Assembly: GCF_000425185.1 (NCBI RefSeq)
Contig: NZ_AULH01000009.1
Coordinates: 1-64,000 of the forward strand
Length of the DNA stretch: 64,000 nt
Source: Pleomorphomonas koreensis DSM 23070
GTDB taxonomy: Bacteria > Pseudomonadota > Alphaproteobacteria > Rhizobiales > Pleomorphomonadaceae
Reading direction: 5' to 3'
The position numbers and the translations under genes were made by a program. A model generated the notes under the pieces. That model saw only the letters and a list, made by a program, of their open reading frames with translations, was not told the origin of the DNA and ran no database searches. Numbering within the stretch: position 1 is the first letter of the stretch; every line of letters starts with the position of its first letter. Of this stretch, positions 16,270 through 27,047 are shown piece after piece.

Positions 16270-17886
16270 TCAGCCGAGGTTGAGTTCGGCGAAGAAATCG
16301 TTGCCCTTGTCGTCGATGACGATGAAGGCCGGAAAGTCGATGACATCGATCTTCCAGACCGCCTCCATGCCGAGTTCGGCAAATTCGACGAGTTCCACCT
16401 TCTTGATGCAATCGCGGGCGAGCCGGGCCGCCGGGCCGCCGATCGAGCCAAGGTAGAAGCCGCCGTGGCGGGCGCAGGCCTCGCGCACGACGCGCGACCG
16501 ATTGCCCTTGGCCAGCATCACCATCGAACCGCCGACGCCTTGAAACTGATCGACGTAGGCGTCCATGCGACCGGCCGTGGTCGGCCCGAACGAGCCGGAT
16601 GCATGGTTCGGCGGCGTCTTGGCCGGACCGGCGTAGTAGATCGGGTGATCCTTGAAATAACCGGGCAAAGGCTCCCCCCGCTCGAGCCGTTCGCGCAGGC
16701 GGGCGTGGGCAAGGTCTCGGGCGACGATCATCGGGCCACTGAGACTGAGGCGGGTGCGGATCGGATGGCGCGACAGCGTGCTGAGTATGTCGGCCATCGG
16801 CCGGTTGAGGTCGATCTCCACCACCTCTCCGCCGAGGCTCCGCGCATCGATATCCGGCAGGAAGCGGGCCGGGTTGCGCTCAAGTTCTTCGAGGAACACG
16901 CCATCGCGGGTGATCTTGCCGAACGCCTGCCGGTCGGCCGAACAGGAAACGCCGATGCCGATCGGCAGCGAAGCGCCGTGGCGCGGCAGGCGAACGACAC
17001 GCACGTCGTGACAGAAGTATTTGCCGCCGAACTGGGCGCCGACGCCGGTCGCCTGCGTTGCCTGGAAGACCTCGGCCTCGAAAGCGAGATCGCGGAAGGC
17101 GTGGCCAGCCGTGGAACCGGCGGTGGGCAGTCCGTCGAGCGCCTTGGTCGACGCGAGCTTGACCGTCTTGAGGTTCATCTCGGCCGATGTGCCGCCAATG
17201 ACGATGGCCAGATGGTAGGGCGGACAGGCGGCCGTCCCGAGCGTCAGGATCTTCTCCTTGATGAACGCCAGCATGCGATCATGGGTCAGCAATGACGGCG
17301 TGCCCTGAAAAAGGAAGGTCTTGTTGGCCGAGCCGCCGCCTTTGGCAATGAACAGGAATTTGTAGGCGTCCTCGCCCTCGGCGTAGATGTCGATCTGCGC
17401 CGGCAGATTGTCGCCGGTGTTGGTCTCGTCAAACAGGGTCAGGGGCGCGAGCTGGGAATAGCGCAGGTTCCTGGAAGCGTAGGCCTCGCGCACGCCTTCG
17501 CCGAGCGCCGCGGAATCGCCACCGGCGGTCCAGACGCGGCGGCCTTTCTTGGCCGAGATGATCGCCGTGCCGGTATCCTGGCACATCGGCAGGACGCCTC
17601 CTGCCGAGATGCAGGCGTTCTTCAGGAGGTCGTAGGCAACGAAGCGGTCGTTGTCCGTTGCGTCGGGGTCATCGAGGATCGACGCGAGTTGGCTGAGATG
17701 GGCCGGCCGCAACAGGTGGTTGATGTCGTCAAAGGCGGTGGCGGCAAGAAGCCGCAGCGCCTCAGGCTCGACCTTCAGGATGGTCTCGCCCTCGAAGATC
17801 GCCGTGCTCACCAGATCGCCCGTCAGCTTGCGGTAGGGCGTGCTGTCGGCCGCAAGAGGAAACAGGCCGCTCACATCATCGGACAT
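16270..17886 (-). CDS. Class I iron-sulfur fumarate hydratase
   Basis: A 538-residue single-chain fumarase of the FumA/FumB type, interconverting fumarate and malate. The three cluster ligands are visible: Cys102 ([11 protein letters not shown]), Cys221 ([20 protein letters not shown]) and Cys315 ([16 protein letters not shown]). The C-terminal beta domain carries [30 protein letters not shown] and ends in a typical [27 protein letters not shown] 17886 has GGGAG upstream; the frame extension to 17922 is untranslated. It is divergent from aspartase and reads from its own sigma-54-like promoter at 17919-17933, so fumarate made by aspartase can be drained into malate. Confidence 0.93.
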   Translation of the reverse strand: MSDDVSGLFPLAADSTPYRKLTGDLVSTAIFEGETILKVEPEALRLLAATAFDDINHLLRPAHLSQLASILDDPDATDNDRFVAYDLLKNACISAGGVLPMCQDTGTAIISAKKGRRVWTAGGDSAALGEGVREAYASRNLRYSQLAPLTLFDETNTGDNLPAQIDIYAEGEDAYKFLFIAKGGGSANKTFLFQGTPSLLTHDRMLAFIKEKILTLGTAACPPYHLAIVIGGTSAEMNLKTVKLASTKALDGLPTAGSTAGHAFRDLAFEAEVFQATQATGVGAQFGGKYFCHDVRVVRLPRHGASLPIGIGVSCSADRQAFGKITRDGVFLEELERNPARFLPDIDARSLGGEVVEIDLNRPMADILSTLSRHPIRTRLSLSGPMIVARDLAHARLRERLERGEPLPGYFKDHPIYYAGPAKTPPNHASGSFGPTTAGRMDAYVDQFQGVGGSMVMLAKGNRSRVVREACARHGGFYLGSIGGPAARLARDCIKKVELVEFAELGMEAVWKIDVIDFPAFIVIDDKGNDFFAELNLG

Positions 17887-17918
17887 CGGGCTAAACTCCC
17901 ATCGAGGAACTGGCCGGC

Positions 17919-17933
17919 GCAATCCCGGTGCCG
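17919..17933 (-). promoter_or_regulatory. Sigma-54-like promoter of the fumarase gene
   Basis: On the minus strand CGGCAC-CGGGA-TTGC: GG, ten bases, GC. Only the leading T of TGGCAC is missing. The start point would be near 17907, about 20 bases ahead of the ATG. Confidence 0.65.
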
Positions 17934-18284
17934 GAACATGCGTGGCCGGCTGTCTAGCGCGCCGCCGCGGCAGGGGCCAATAGCGGCTGTCACGTCAAAT
18001 GGGATGAATGAAGCTGGCCATTTTCTTGCCGCCGTTCGCGGTGCCGAACGGCTTCTCAAACGCGTTCGGATTTCCGAACAAGCCGGGAAATTCCGATAGA
18101 AACCTTTTGATAACAATACGATCAGTTGTTGCAGCCGAGAATGAGTTGCAACGACGCCCGCCGCAGGATCAGCCATCACGTCACGATGCGGACACATCGT
18201 TCGGATTTCCGAACAAGCCGATATTCGCCCCGCGGAAAGACGTTACATAACAATCACTTGCTGATCACGTCTTCGCGGCGCTGT
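17934..18284. promoter_or_regulatory. Divergent control region, fumarase / aspartase
   Basis: No gene. Between the two divergent sigma-54 promoters lie two exact palindromes (18065-18078 and 18200-18213, both TTCGGATTTCCGAA) and a one-mismatch copy at 18035-18048 (TTCGC-GGTG-CCGAA). The first two are 30 bases apart, about three helical turns. The exact copies lie roughly 210 and 75 bases upstream of the aspartase -24 element, normal distances for enhancer-binding proteins. Confidence 0.7.
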
Positions 18285-18299
18285 TGGCACGCCACTTGC
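18285..18299 (+). promoter_or_regulatory. Sigma-54 promoter of the aspartase operon
   Basis: TGGCAC-GCCAC-TTGC, a consensus -24/-12 promoter with GG and GC ten bases apart. It precedes the aspartase ATG by about 52 bases. Confidence 0.85.
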
Positions 18300-18350
18300 C
18301 GGTATGGCCAAGCCTTCTTGGGCGAACGGGCTGAAAACTGGGAGAGAGTG

Positions 18351-19784
<1,434 letters not shown>

Positions 19785-19814
19785 CTATAATCAGGGAACC
19801 CAAGGTACACGCAA

Positions 19815-21122
19815 ATGCACGCCATGAACACAACCCCGCAGAAGAAGTCGCGCCAGTCGACTTACATTCTCATCGCCATGGTCCTCGGCATCCTTGCCGG
19901 TTACGTCTGCAACAAGACGGCCGCCACGCCGGATGACGCCAAGGCGGTCGCCAGTTATTTCGCGATGATGACGGACATCTTCCTCCGCCTCATCAAGATG
20001 ATCATCGCGCCGCTGATCTTCGCGACGCTGGTTTCCGGCCTCATCAACATGGGCGACGCCAAGACCGTCGGCCGCATCGGTGGCCGGGCCATCGGCTGGT
20101 TCCTGATGGCCTCGATCCTGTCGCTGACCATCGGTCTCGTCCTCGCCAACCTGCTGCAGCCGGGCGGCAGCCTCAGCATCCCGCTGCCGGACGTCAACGC
20201 CGCCGTCGATCTCAAGACGTCGTCCCTGAACCTCAAGGACTTCCTGACCCACGTCTTCCCGCGCAACATCTTCGAGGCCATGGCGGGCAACGAGATTCTG
20301 CAGATCGTGGTGTTCTCGGTGTTCTTCGGCCTGGCGCTCGGTAACGTCCGCCACATCAAGGCGGCCGACACGATGGCCACCGCCATCGAGGGCGCCGTTC
20401 CCGCCATGCTCAAGGTGACCAGCTATGTCATGCTGTTCGCCCCCATCGGCGTGTTCGCGGCCATCGCCAACGTCGTCACCACCCAGGGCCTCGGCGTGCT
20501 GACGGTCTACGGCAAGGTCATGGGCGGCTTCTATTTCGCCCTGCTGATCCTTTGGGCCGTGCTGATCGGCCTCGCCTACCTCGTGCTGAAGAACAAGGTG
20601 TTCCCGCTGCTCAGCGCCATTCGCGATCCGATGATCCTCGGCTTCTCGACCGCGTCGAGCGAGGCCGCCTATCCGCGCGTCATGGAAGCGCTGAAGCGTC
20701 TCGGCATTTCCGAGCGCGTCATCGGCTTCGTGCTGCCGCTCGGCTATTCGTTCAACCTCGACGGCTCGATGATCTACACCACCTTCGCCGCCTTGTTCGT
20801 GGCGCAGGCCTACAACATCCCGATGGATCTCGGCACCCAGATCACCATGCTGCTGGTGCTGATGGTGTCGTCGAAGGGTATCGCCGGCGTGCCGCGTTCG
20901 GCTCTCGTCGTCGTCGCCGCGGTGATGCCGATGTTCAACCTGCCGGAAGCCGGCGTGCTGTTGATCATGGGCATCGACGTGTTCCTCGACATGGGCCGCA
21001 CGGCGACCAACGTGCTCGGCAACTCGATTGCCACGGCCGTCATCGCCAAATGGGAAAACGCCTACGACGCTCAGGAAAGCGTCGAGGAAATCGAGATGGA
21101 AGCCGCTCCCGAAGCGGCCTGA
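19815..21122 (+). CDS. Dicarboxylate/amino acid:cation symporter (DAACS family)
   Basis: A 435-residue inner-membrane transporter of the DctA/GltP family with eight helices and two hairpin loops. Landmarks are the first hairpin region FSTASSEAAYPRVMEALKRLG, GYSFNLDGSMIYTTFAALFVAQ in helix 7, the second hairpin SSKGIAGVPRSALVV, and the substrate-binding helix 8 MGIDVFLDMGRTATNVLGNSIAT. The Asp and Arg of that helix are where C4-dicarboxylates or aspartate bind. Co-transcription with aspartase suggests import of aspartate or succinate/fumarate/malate. The sequence alone does not separate these, so I give no symbol. The ribosome site (CCAAGG) is weak. Confidence 0.9.
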   Translation: MHAMNTTPQKKSRQSTYILIAMVLGILAGYVCNKTAATPDDAKAVASYFAMMTDIFLRLIKMIIAPLIFATLVSGLINMGDAKTVGRIGGRAIGWFLMASILSLTIGLVLANLLQPGGSLSIPLPDVNAAVDLKTSSLNLKDFLTHVFPRNIFEAMAGNEILQIVVFSVFFGLALGNVRHIKAADTMATAIEGAVPAMLKVTSYVMLFAPIGVFAAIANVVTTQGLGVLTVYGKVMGGFYFALLILWAVLIGLAYLVLKNKVFPLLSAIRDPMILGFSTASSEAAYPRVMEALKRLGISERVIGFVLPLGYSFNLDGSMIYTTFAALFVAQAYNIPMDLGTQITMLLVLMVSSKGIAGVPRSALVVVAAVMPMFNLPEAGVLLIMGIDVFLDMGRTATNVLGNSIATAVIAKWENAYDAQESVEEIEMEAAPEAA

Positions 21123-21130
21123 CGGACAAT

Positions 21131-21164
21131 GCGCCGCCTGCCCCGGAGGCGGGCGGCGCGTTTC
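21131..21164 (+). terminator. Terminator-like hairpin after the symporter gene
   Basis: GCGCCGCCTGCC pairs with GGCGGGCGGCGC (one G-T pair) around CCGGA and is followed by GTTTC. It probably reduces read-through from the aspartase-symporter transcript into the two-component genes. A second small hairpin, GCCGGC-AACT-GCCGGC, follows at 21165-21180. Confidence 0.6.
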
Positions 21165-21297
21165 GCCGGCAACTGCCGGCAACGAGGCGGATGACTTGGC
21201 GATGCGGCCAACTTGCCAACGTCTCTGGACAAGCGATGTGGTCGGTGCCAAGCAGAAACCGTCGCATAGACGGAGACGGCCGGAGGCCTCGCGGCCC

Positions 21298-23112
21298 ATG
21301 ACTCAACGCCATGCCCAGCGATCGCTCGCTCTGATGCTGACCGTCATTCTTGCGGCGGCGCTGACGCTGAGCTTTATCGGATTCAAGGTCAGCGAGGGGA
21401 CAAGCCTCGCTTACCTGGCCGATCGCGGGCGTCAACGGCTCGATCTCTACGAGACCAGCCTGGAACGCGAGATCGACAAATATGCCTTCTTCCCGGCGAC
21501 GCTCGGTCTTGAGCGGGATGTCGTCGACCTCCTCGTCAACGGCGGCGAGGACCAGAGGCGGCGGATCAACCGCTACCTTTCCGAACTCAACAAGCGCGCC
21601 GGCTCGCTGTCGATCTACGTTCTCGATTCGCGCGGCCATGTGATCGCCGCCAGCAACTGGGACCAGCCCGACAGCTTCATCGGCGAGGACTTGTCCTACC
21701 GGCCCTATTTCCACGATGCCATGGCGAAACGAACCGGTCGCTTCTTCGGCATCGGTACGACGCGCGGCCAGCCGGGCTATTATCTCGCATCCCCCATACT
21801 CGTCGACGAGCACGCGATGGGCGTGGCGGTCGTCAAGGTGAGTCTGGAGCAGCTCGAGACGTCATGGTCGACCGTCGAGGCGCCGGTACTGGTCACCGAC
21901 GAGAACGGCGTCGTCATTCTTGCCTCCGTCCCGTCGTGGAAGTTCACCACCCTGACGCCGCTCAGCGAGGAGCGCCGCCGGGACCTTGCGCAATCGCTCC
22001 ATTACAACGCGCGCCCTTTGCCGCCGCTCGGCCTCAAGTCGCTGGGGGTCGTCGGCTTCGGCGCGGACGAGATCGTCCAACTTGTTCGCCCCGAGGCGGA
22101 GGCGTCTCAAGCCTTTCCGGTCTCCGGCCTTTTCCTGTCCCAGTCGGCGCCGCTCAGAGGCACCGACTGGCGCCTCACCGTGCTCTCGCCCTTTGGCGAT
22201 CTGCGCACCATGGCCTGGTTGAATGCCGCGCTGGCCGCGGCGGGCGGCGTCATACTGGGCGTCGCCATGATCGCCCTCTATCAACTGCGCGTGCGCACGT
22301 GGGAACGGCTGCGCGCCCGCGAAGCGCTGCAACGCGCGCATGACGAACTCGAGCGCAAGGTCGAGGAGCGGACGCGGACGCTCAAGGAGGCGCAGGACGA
22401 ACTGGTGCATGCCGGAAAGCTCGCGGTGATCGGCCAGATGTCGGCGGGGCTCGCCCACGAACTCAATCAGCCGCTCGCCGCCTTGCACACCCTTTCCGAC
22501 AATGCGGTCAAGTTCATGCAGCGGGGGCTTCCCGGAGAGGCGGAGAGCAACCTGAAGCTCATCTCGGAACTCGTGACGCACATGGGGACGCTGACCAGCC
22601 AGCTCAAATCCTTCGCGCGCAAATCCACCGGCATGCCGAGACCGGTCGATGTGCGGCGCTCCATGGAGAACGCCCTGTTTTTCCTCGACCGCCGCCTGTC
22701 GCAACGGTCGATCCGGCCGGAGATCGACGTCGAGCCGGACGATCTCGCCGTGCTCGCCGACGCCAACCGGCTGGAACAGATCCTGGTCAACCTGCTCGCC
22801 AACGCCATCGACGCGGTCGAAGGGGTGGAGGAGCCGCGCCTCCACCTGTCGGTCCGGCGTGACGGCGCGCGCGTCCGCATCGAAGTCCGTGACAACGGCC
22901 CCGGACTGAGCCAGAGCGTGCGGAGCCGGCTGTTTGAGCCGTTCTTCACGACCAAGGACTCGGGGGGCGGCCTCGGACTGGGGCTTGCCATCTCGGCCGG
23001 TATTGCCAGAGACTTCGGTGGCTCGCTGTCGGCTCTCGACATCGACGACGGCGGGGCGCTGTTCGTCCTTGAGCTGCCGTCGGCGCTCGCCTCGGAGACC
23101 ATCGATGCCTGA
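21298..23112 (+). CDS. dctB: C4-dicarboxylate sensor histidine kinase (DctB type)
   Basis: A 604-residue membrane kinase. Helix 1 (LALMLTVILAAALTLSFIGF) and helix 2 (near residue 305-327, LNAALAAAGGVILGVAMIAL) flank a periplasmic double-PAS sensor of about 270 residues with VLDSRGHVIAASNWDQPDSFIGEDLSYRPYF, the ligand-binding signature of DctB. A coiled coil (ELERKVEERTRTLKEAQDEL) leads to the H-box with His387 (AGLAHELNQPLAALHT), then N, G1 and G2 boxes (NLLANAIDAVEG, VRDNGPGLS, GGGLGLGLAISAGIARDFGG). ATG 21298 is preferred over frame extensions into the intergenic hairpins. It overlaps dctD by eight bases. The likely ligand is a C4-dicarboxylate or aspartate. Confidence 0.9.
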   Translation: MTQRHAQRSLALMLTVILAAALTLSFIGFKVSEGTSLAYLADRGRQRLDLYETSLEREIDKYAFFPATLGLERDVVDLLVNGGEDQRRRINRYLSELNKRAGSLSIYVLDSRGHVIAASNWDQPDSFIGEDLSYRPYFHDAMAKRTGRFFGIGTTRGQPGYYLASPILVDEHAMGVAVVKVSLEQLETSWSTVEAPVLVTDENGVVILASVPSWKFTTLTPLSEERRRDLAQSLHYNARPLPPLGLKSLGVVGFGADEIVQLVRPEAEASQAFPVSGLFLSQSAPLRGTDWRLTVLSPFGDLRTMAWLNAALAAAGGVILGVAMIALYQLRVRTWERLRAREALQRAHDELERKVEERTRTLKEAQDELVHAGKLAVIGQMSAGLAHELNQPLAALHTLSDNAVKFMQRGLPGEAESNLKLISELVTHMGTLTSQLKSFARKSTGMPRPVDVRRSMENALFFLDRRLSQRSIRPEIDVEPDDLAVLADANRLEQILVNLLANAIDAVEGVEEPRLHLSVRRDGARVRIEVRDNGPGLSQSVRSRLFEPFFTTKDSGGGLGLGLAISAGIARDFGGSLSALDIDDGGALFVLELPSALASETIDA

Positions 23113-24436
23113 CGCATTCAGGGTGCTGATCGTCGAAGACGATCCCAATGTCAGGCGCGGCTGCCAGCAGGCGCTGGTGCTGGAAGGCATCGTCGCGGAT
23201 GCGGTCGACAGCGCCGAGAGTGCCTGGCGCTACATCACCGAGAACGTGCCGGCGGTGGTGGTCTCCGACATTCGCCTGCCCGGCATGGACGGCATGGCGC
23301 TGATGGCGCGCATCCGCGCCTTCGATGCCGACCTGCCGGTGGTGCTGATGACCGGCCATGGCGACATTTCGCTCGCCGTTCAGGCCATGAAGGAGGGCGC
23401 CCAGGACTTCATCGAAAAGCCCTTCTCATCGATCCATCTCGTCGAGGTCACGCGTCGCGCGCTGGAGAAGTCCCGGCTGGTGCATGAGGTTCGGGACCTG
23501 CGCCGGCAGCTCAAGAACGGCCAGAATCTCGAAACGCGCATCATCGGCAAATCGCCGCAGATCCAGATGGTGCGGCGGCGCATCGTCGATCTCGGCCAAG
23601 CCGCGGCAGACGTGCTGATCATGGGTGAAACGGGCACCGGCAAGGAACTGGTCGCCCAATGCCTGCACGATTCGAGCCCGCGCCAGAACGGCAACTTCGT
23701 CGCCCTCAATTGCGGCGGCATGCCCGAGAGCCTGATCGACAGCGAGATTTTCGGTCACGAAGTCGGCGCCTTCACCGGAGCCGCCAAGCGGCGGATCGGC
23801 AAGATCGAGCACGCCAATGGCGGCACGCTGTTCCTCGACGAGATCGAGAGCATGCCGATGCAGATGCAGATCAAGCTGCTGCGCGTGCTTCAGGAGAGAA
23901 CCATCGAGCGGCTCGGCTCCAATCAGGTGATCGAAATCAACTGCCGTGTCATCGCCGCTTCCAAGGCCGACCTGCGCGAACTTGCCGATCAGGGGCGCTT
24001 CCGCGCCGATCTCTATTATCGTCTCAACGTCGCGACACTGCGCCTGCCGCCCCTGCGCGAAAGGCGCGACGATATCGGCCTGCTGTTCGAGCATTTCGCC
24101 CATCAGGCCGCCGCCCGCTACGGCCGCCCGGTCCCGCGTGTCGACAGTGACAAACTGCAGGCATTGATGGCCTACCAGTGGCCGGGCAACGTGCGTGAAC
24201 TCAAGAATGCCGCCGACCGTTGGGTGCTGGGCGACGTCGAGGGATTCCCGCTCGACGACCCGGATGGCGACAACCGCCGGTCGCTGACGGAAACGCTGGA
24301 AGTCTTCGAGCGCCGGCTGATTTCCGAGGCGCTGCGTCGCAACGGCATGTCGCTGTCACGCGCCGCTGAAGATCTCAAGATGGCGAAGACCACCCTTCAC
24401 GATCGTATCCGGAAGTACAAACTCTCGATTCGCTAG
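23105..24436 (+). CDS. dctD: Sigma-54-dependent response regulator (DctD type)
   Basis: A 443-residue enhancer-binding activator. The N-terminal receiver ([14 protein letters not shown], phospho-acceptor Asp in [14 protein letters not shown] near residue 54) is followed by an AAA+ domain with Walker A GETGTGKE (about 172), the sigma-54 contact loop GAFTGA (about 220), Walker [14 protein letters not shown] and the arginine region [12 protein letters not shown] Fis-type helix-turn-helix closes the protein ([25 protein letters not shown]). It is encoded with its kinase and sits beside three sigma-54 promoters with shared palindromes, so those genes are its most likely targets. Confidence 0.93.
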   Translation: MPDAFRVLIVEDDPNVRRGCQQALVLEGIVADAVDSAESAWRYITENVPAVVVSDIRLPGMDGMALMARIRAFDADLPVVLMTGHGDISLAVQAMKEGAQDFIEKPFSSIHLVEVTRRALEKSRLVHEVRDLRRQLKNGQNLETRIIGKSPQIQMVRRRIVDLGQAAADVLIMGETGTGKELVAQCLHDSSPRQNGNFVALNCGGMPESLIDSEIFGHEVGAFTGAAKRRIGKIEHANGGTLFLDEIESMPMQMQIKLLRVLQERTIERLGSNQVIEINCRVIAASKADLRELADQGRFRADLYYRLNVATLRLPPLRERRDDIGLLFEHFAHQAAARYGRPVPRVDSDKLQALMAYQWPGNVRELKNAADRWVLGDVEGFPLDDPDGDNRRSLTETLEVFERRLISEALRRNGMSLSRAAEDLKMAKTTLHDRIRKYKLSIR

Positions 24437-24528
24437 GGTGTGGCGATAGTCTGGTTGCCTGAGCATGTTAAAGACACGCTCGCCAGTCTTCTTCACCAGC
24501 GTCGAATCCGATCTGCACGCAGCACAGC

Positions 24529-25032
24529 CTAGGAGGCCGACGGTCCGCCGGCTGCCGGCGGCCAGACGTCGGTGTCGTGGTCGGGGTGCTGGTGGTTGCT
24601 GCTGCTGATGCGATGCAGCATCTCAGGATTGCTGGCATAGGTCGGGCTGTCGCCCGGCACCTCTGTCAGGGTGGCGAACCAGGAGACCCGGCTCTCATTG
24701 CCGTATTGATTCTCCGGCGCCGCCCGGTCGGGCTCATCGAGAGTGCCGGCCAGCACGCCGAACTCGTCGTCTTCAGGGTAATCGAAGGTCATCGGCGTGC
24801 CGCAGGCGCTGCAAAAGCCCCGCCGCCCGACGTCCGAACTCCTGAAATAGGCAAGGGCGCCACGCGTCAGGTGGAAGGCCGCCTTGGGAATCGGGCAGAT
24901 CACCGCGAACGGTCCGCCCACCGCCTTCTGGCACATCCGGCAATGGCAGACGTGGACGTTGCGCGGCCGCTGGCTGAGCGCATAGCGCACCGCGCCGCAC
25001 TGGCAGCCCCCGGTGAGACGGACTTCATCCAT
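24529..25032 (-). CDS. GFA-family zinc protein
   Basis: A 167-residue protein of the glutathione-dependent formaldehyde-activating (GFA/CENP-V) family. The zinc ligands are visible: GGCQCGAVRY, HVCHCRMCQKAVGG and GFCSACGTPMTF. Members are small cytoplasmic zinc proteins of mostly unproven activity. ATG 25032 has GGAGGAGCC ahead of it. The C-terminal ten residues (VWPPAAGGPSAS) are low in complexity. It lies 136 bases downstream of the aldo/keto reductase gene in the same direction; co-transcription is possible but not shown. Confidence 0.85.
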   Translation of the reverse strand: MDEVRLTGGCQCGAVRYALSQRPRNVHVCHCRMCQKAVGGPFAVICPIPKAAFHLTRGALAYFRSSDVGRRGFCSACGTPMTFDYPEDDEFGVLAGTLDEPDRAAPENQYGNESRVSWFATLTEVPGDSPTYASNPEMLHRISSSNHQHPDHDTDVWPPAAGGPSAS

Positions 25033-25168
25033 GCTTGGCTCCTCCGCAACCGGCCGGCGTCCGGCGGCCGGCCGGGCGATTGTCGACGGGCCGGCGCCGG
25101 CAGGCAAGCCCCCTGTCTCCCTGCCAGAGACGATATCGCCGGAAAGAACCAATCCGCCGGGGCCGGCT

Positions 25169-26122
25169 TCACGCCGCCTTGGCGAAACGGCGGGGATGCA
25201 CGGGACCGCGGCCGCCGCCGAGCGCCGGCAGGAGGTTGGCGATGTCGGACAGGTCCCGCACCGACAGGTCGATGTCCGGTGCGGCGGCGACGGCCTCGAC
25301 ATGCTCCTGACATCGGGCGCCGACCGCGACGCCGGCGATACCCGGCCAGACGAGGCTCCAGGCGGCGGCGACGGCGGCGGGCGTCACGCGGCGGCGGACG
25401 GCGACCGTCCGGATGAGCCGCCGCAGCGGCGCGAGGCACGGCTCGTCGGCATCCGGTTTGGCGTGAAGCAGCGCGCCGCCGCCCAGCGCCCGGTAGGCGA
25501 TGACGGCCGGCGCCGGCGTCCGTCGCCACAGCAGATCGCTGTCGCCGACGCGGCGGTCGATCAGCGACAGTTCGACGTAGACGGCGTCGCAGGCGTCGAT
25601 CCGCTCGGCGCGTTCGAGGCGGGCGCTGTCGGGGGCGACGAGGCCGATGGCGCGGGCAAGACCGCCCTGCTTGAGGTCGATCAGCGCCGACCAGGCATCC
25701 TCGAACAGCGCGTCGGTGGTGCCGTCGGCGAGGTTGAGCTTGATGAGGTCGACCGCCTCGACGCCGAGCCGGCCGAGCGACCGCTCGAACTGCTGGCGCA
25801 GGCGGCGCGGCTCCAGCGTCGGCTGTCGTGCCGCCCGGCGGCTGCGGCCGTCCCAGTCGAAGCCGACGGCGGTGGCGATGAAGGGGCGACTTGCCGCCGG
25901 CAAGGCGGCGAGGACGCGGCCAACCGCCCGCTCGGCGGCACCGAGGCCGAACACCGCGTCGGTGTCGAGCCAGTTGATGCCGAGGTCGAGCGCGCGGCGG
26001 ATGGTCGCCTCCGCGAGGTCGTCGTCGCCGGCCGCGCCGAAGGCTGCTGTGCCAAGCCCGATCCGCGACAGCGGCGCGCCGCTGGCGGTGGCGAGAAAGC
26101 GCGGCATTCGGTCTTCCGGCAT
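25169..26122 (-). CDS. Aldo/keto reductase-like protein with degenerate catalytic tetrad
   Basis: A 317-residue (beta/alpha)8 protein resembling D-threo-aldose 1-dehydrogenase-type aldo/keto reductases (SRIGLGTAAFG, ALDLGINWLDTDAVFGLGAAERAVGRVLA, VGFDWDG, LGRLGVEAVDLIKLN). Of the usual tetrad Asp-Tyr-Lys-His only Asp53 remains. Tyr is Phe58 (DAVFG), Lys is Ala85 (FIATAVGF, where relatives have ATKVGF) and His is Asn130 (LIKLN). It should therefore not work as a normal reductase, although the NADPH cradle may be retained. GGGAGACGGGAGC precedes the ATG. It is divergent from the Rrf2 regulator gene, which may control it. Confidence 0.8.
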   Translation of the reverse strand: MPEDRMPRFLATASGAPLSRIGLGTAAFGAAGDDDLAEATIRRALDLGINWLDTDAVFGLGAAERAVGRVLAALPAASRPFIATAVGFDWDGRSRRAARQPTLEPRRLRQQFERSLGRLGVEAVDLIKLNLADGTTDALFEDAWSALIDLKQGGLARAIGLVAPDSARLERAERIDACDAVYVELSLIDRRVGDSDLLWRRTPAPAVIAYRALGGGALLHAKPDADEPCLAPLRRLIRTVAVRRRVTPAAVAAAWSLVWPGIAGVAVGARCQEHVEAVAAAPDIDLSVRDLSDIANLLPALGGGRGPVHPRRFAKAA

Positions 26123-26394
26123 GCTCCCGTCTCCCAGGCAATGGTGGCCGGCCGTGGCTGGTATTCCTGAGAAGGCTAGTCAATATTGCGGCGGATCATC
26201 AGGCTTGAGATTTCCTTTTGCCGGGAGATGCTGGAACGATATGCCGCGATACGCCCCTTTTGCCGCACGTGCTTTGCCCGCCGGCTTCGGGCCGGACAAG
26301 ATGACCGCCTCCTGTTGCCCCGTGGCGGGGTAAGGATGCGCCGGTTGACGCCGCGTCCACGCGCCGCTATGCCGCTCGGCGTCCGGAGGTTTCG
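26123..26394. promoter_or_regulatory. Divergent intergenic region, aldo/keto reductase / Rrf2
   Basis: A 272-base region holding the promoters of both genes. I see no palindrome clear enough to name as the Rrf2 site. Confidence 0.35.
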
Positions 26395-26838
26395 ATGCTG
26401 ACCAAGAAGGGCAAATACGGGCTGAAGGCCCTGGTCTTCCTCGCCCGCTCGGAACCGGGCAAGGCGATCCAGGTGGCGGAGATCGCCGCGCGCGAAAATA
26501 TCTCCAAGAAGTTCCTCGACGCCATCATGCGCGACCTGAAGAACGCCGGCTTCGTCCGTTCGTGGAAAGGCCCCGGCGGCGGTTTCGCGCTCAGCCGGCC
26601 GCCGTCCGAGATCGTCATCGGGCCGGTGGTGCGGACGCTCGACGGACCGCTGGCGCCGATCGCCTGTGCCAGCCGCACCGCCTTCCAGCCCTGCGACGAC
26701 TGCGGCGATCTCTCGGCCTGCGCCGTGCGCCTCGTGATGATTGAGGTGCGCGACGCCATCGCCAAGGTGCTTGACGGCACCACGCTTGCCGACATGCTGG
26801 ACAAGTCGAATACCGCCGGCTCTTTGCTCGCTCAGTAG
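26395..26838 (+). CDS. Rrf2-family transcriptional regulator with cysteine cluster
   Basis: A 147-residue winged helix-turn-helix regulator (MLTKKGKYGLKALVFLA, IAARENISKKFLDAIMRDLKNAGFVRSWKGPGGGFALSRPP). Four cysteines lie at residues 91, 100, 103 and 109 (CASRTAFQPCDDCGDLSAC). A trio in this place ligates an Fe-S cluster in IscR, RirA and NsrR; here the spacing is C-x2-C-x5-C for the last three. It is probably redox-, iron- or NO-sensitive. The neighbours, a degenerate reductase and the ferrous iron ftr genes, make an iron role attractive, but the target is inferred only. Confidence 0.88.
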   Translation: MLTKKGKYGLKALVFLARSEPGKAIQVAEIAARENISKKFLDAIMRDLKNAGFVRSWKGPGGGFALSRPPSEIVIGPVVRTLDGPLAPIACASRTAFQPCDDCGDLSACAVRLVMIEVRDAIAKVLDGTTLADMLDKSNTAGSLLAQ

Positions 26839-27047
26839 ACCGCGTCCAGGTGCGGGCGCAGCCGGCGTCGCCATCGGTTGTCTCGTTTCGGGCAATCGGC
26901 GGCAACGCCCGAGGACGCCGCCACATGTCTCGAAAGGCTAGACGGCAGGCCGGCGTTTGGAGTGGTTCGATTTTGCGTTTTCGGCCGCCGAGGTGGATGG
27001 CTATTGCCGCCACCCACCCTCTCGGCCGGCTTCGATTTCCCTGACGG

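Noticed and set aside
21181-21297. Sigma-54-like TTGGCGATGCGGCC...TTGCC upstream of dctB
   Set aside because: The GG and GC elements are not ten bases apart in any register.
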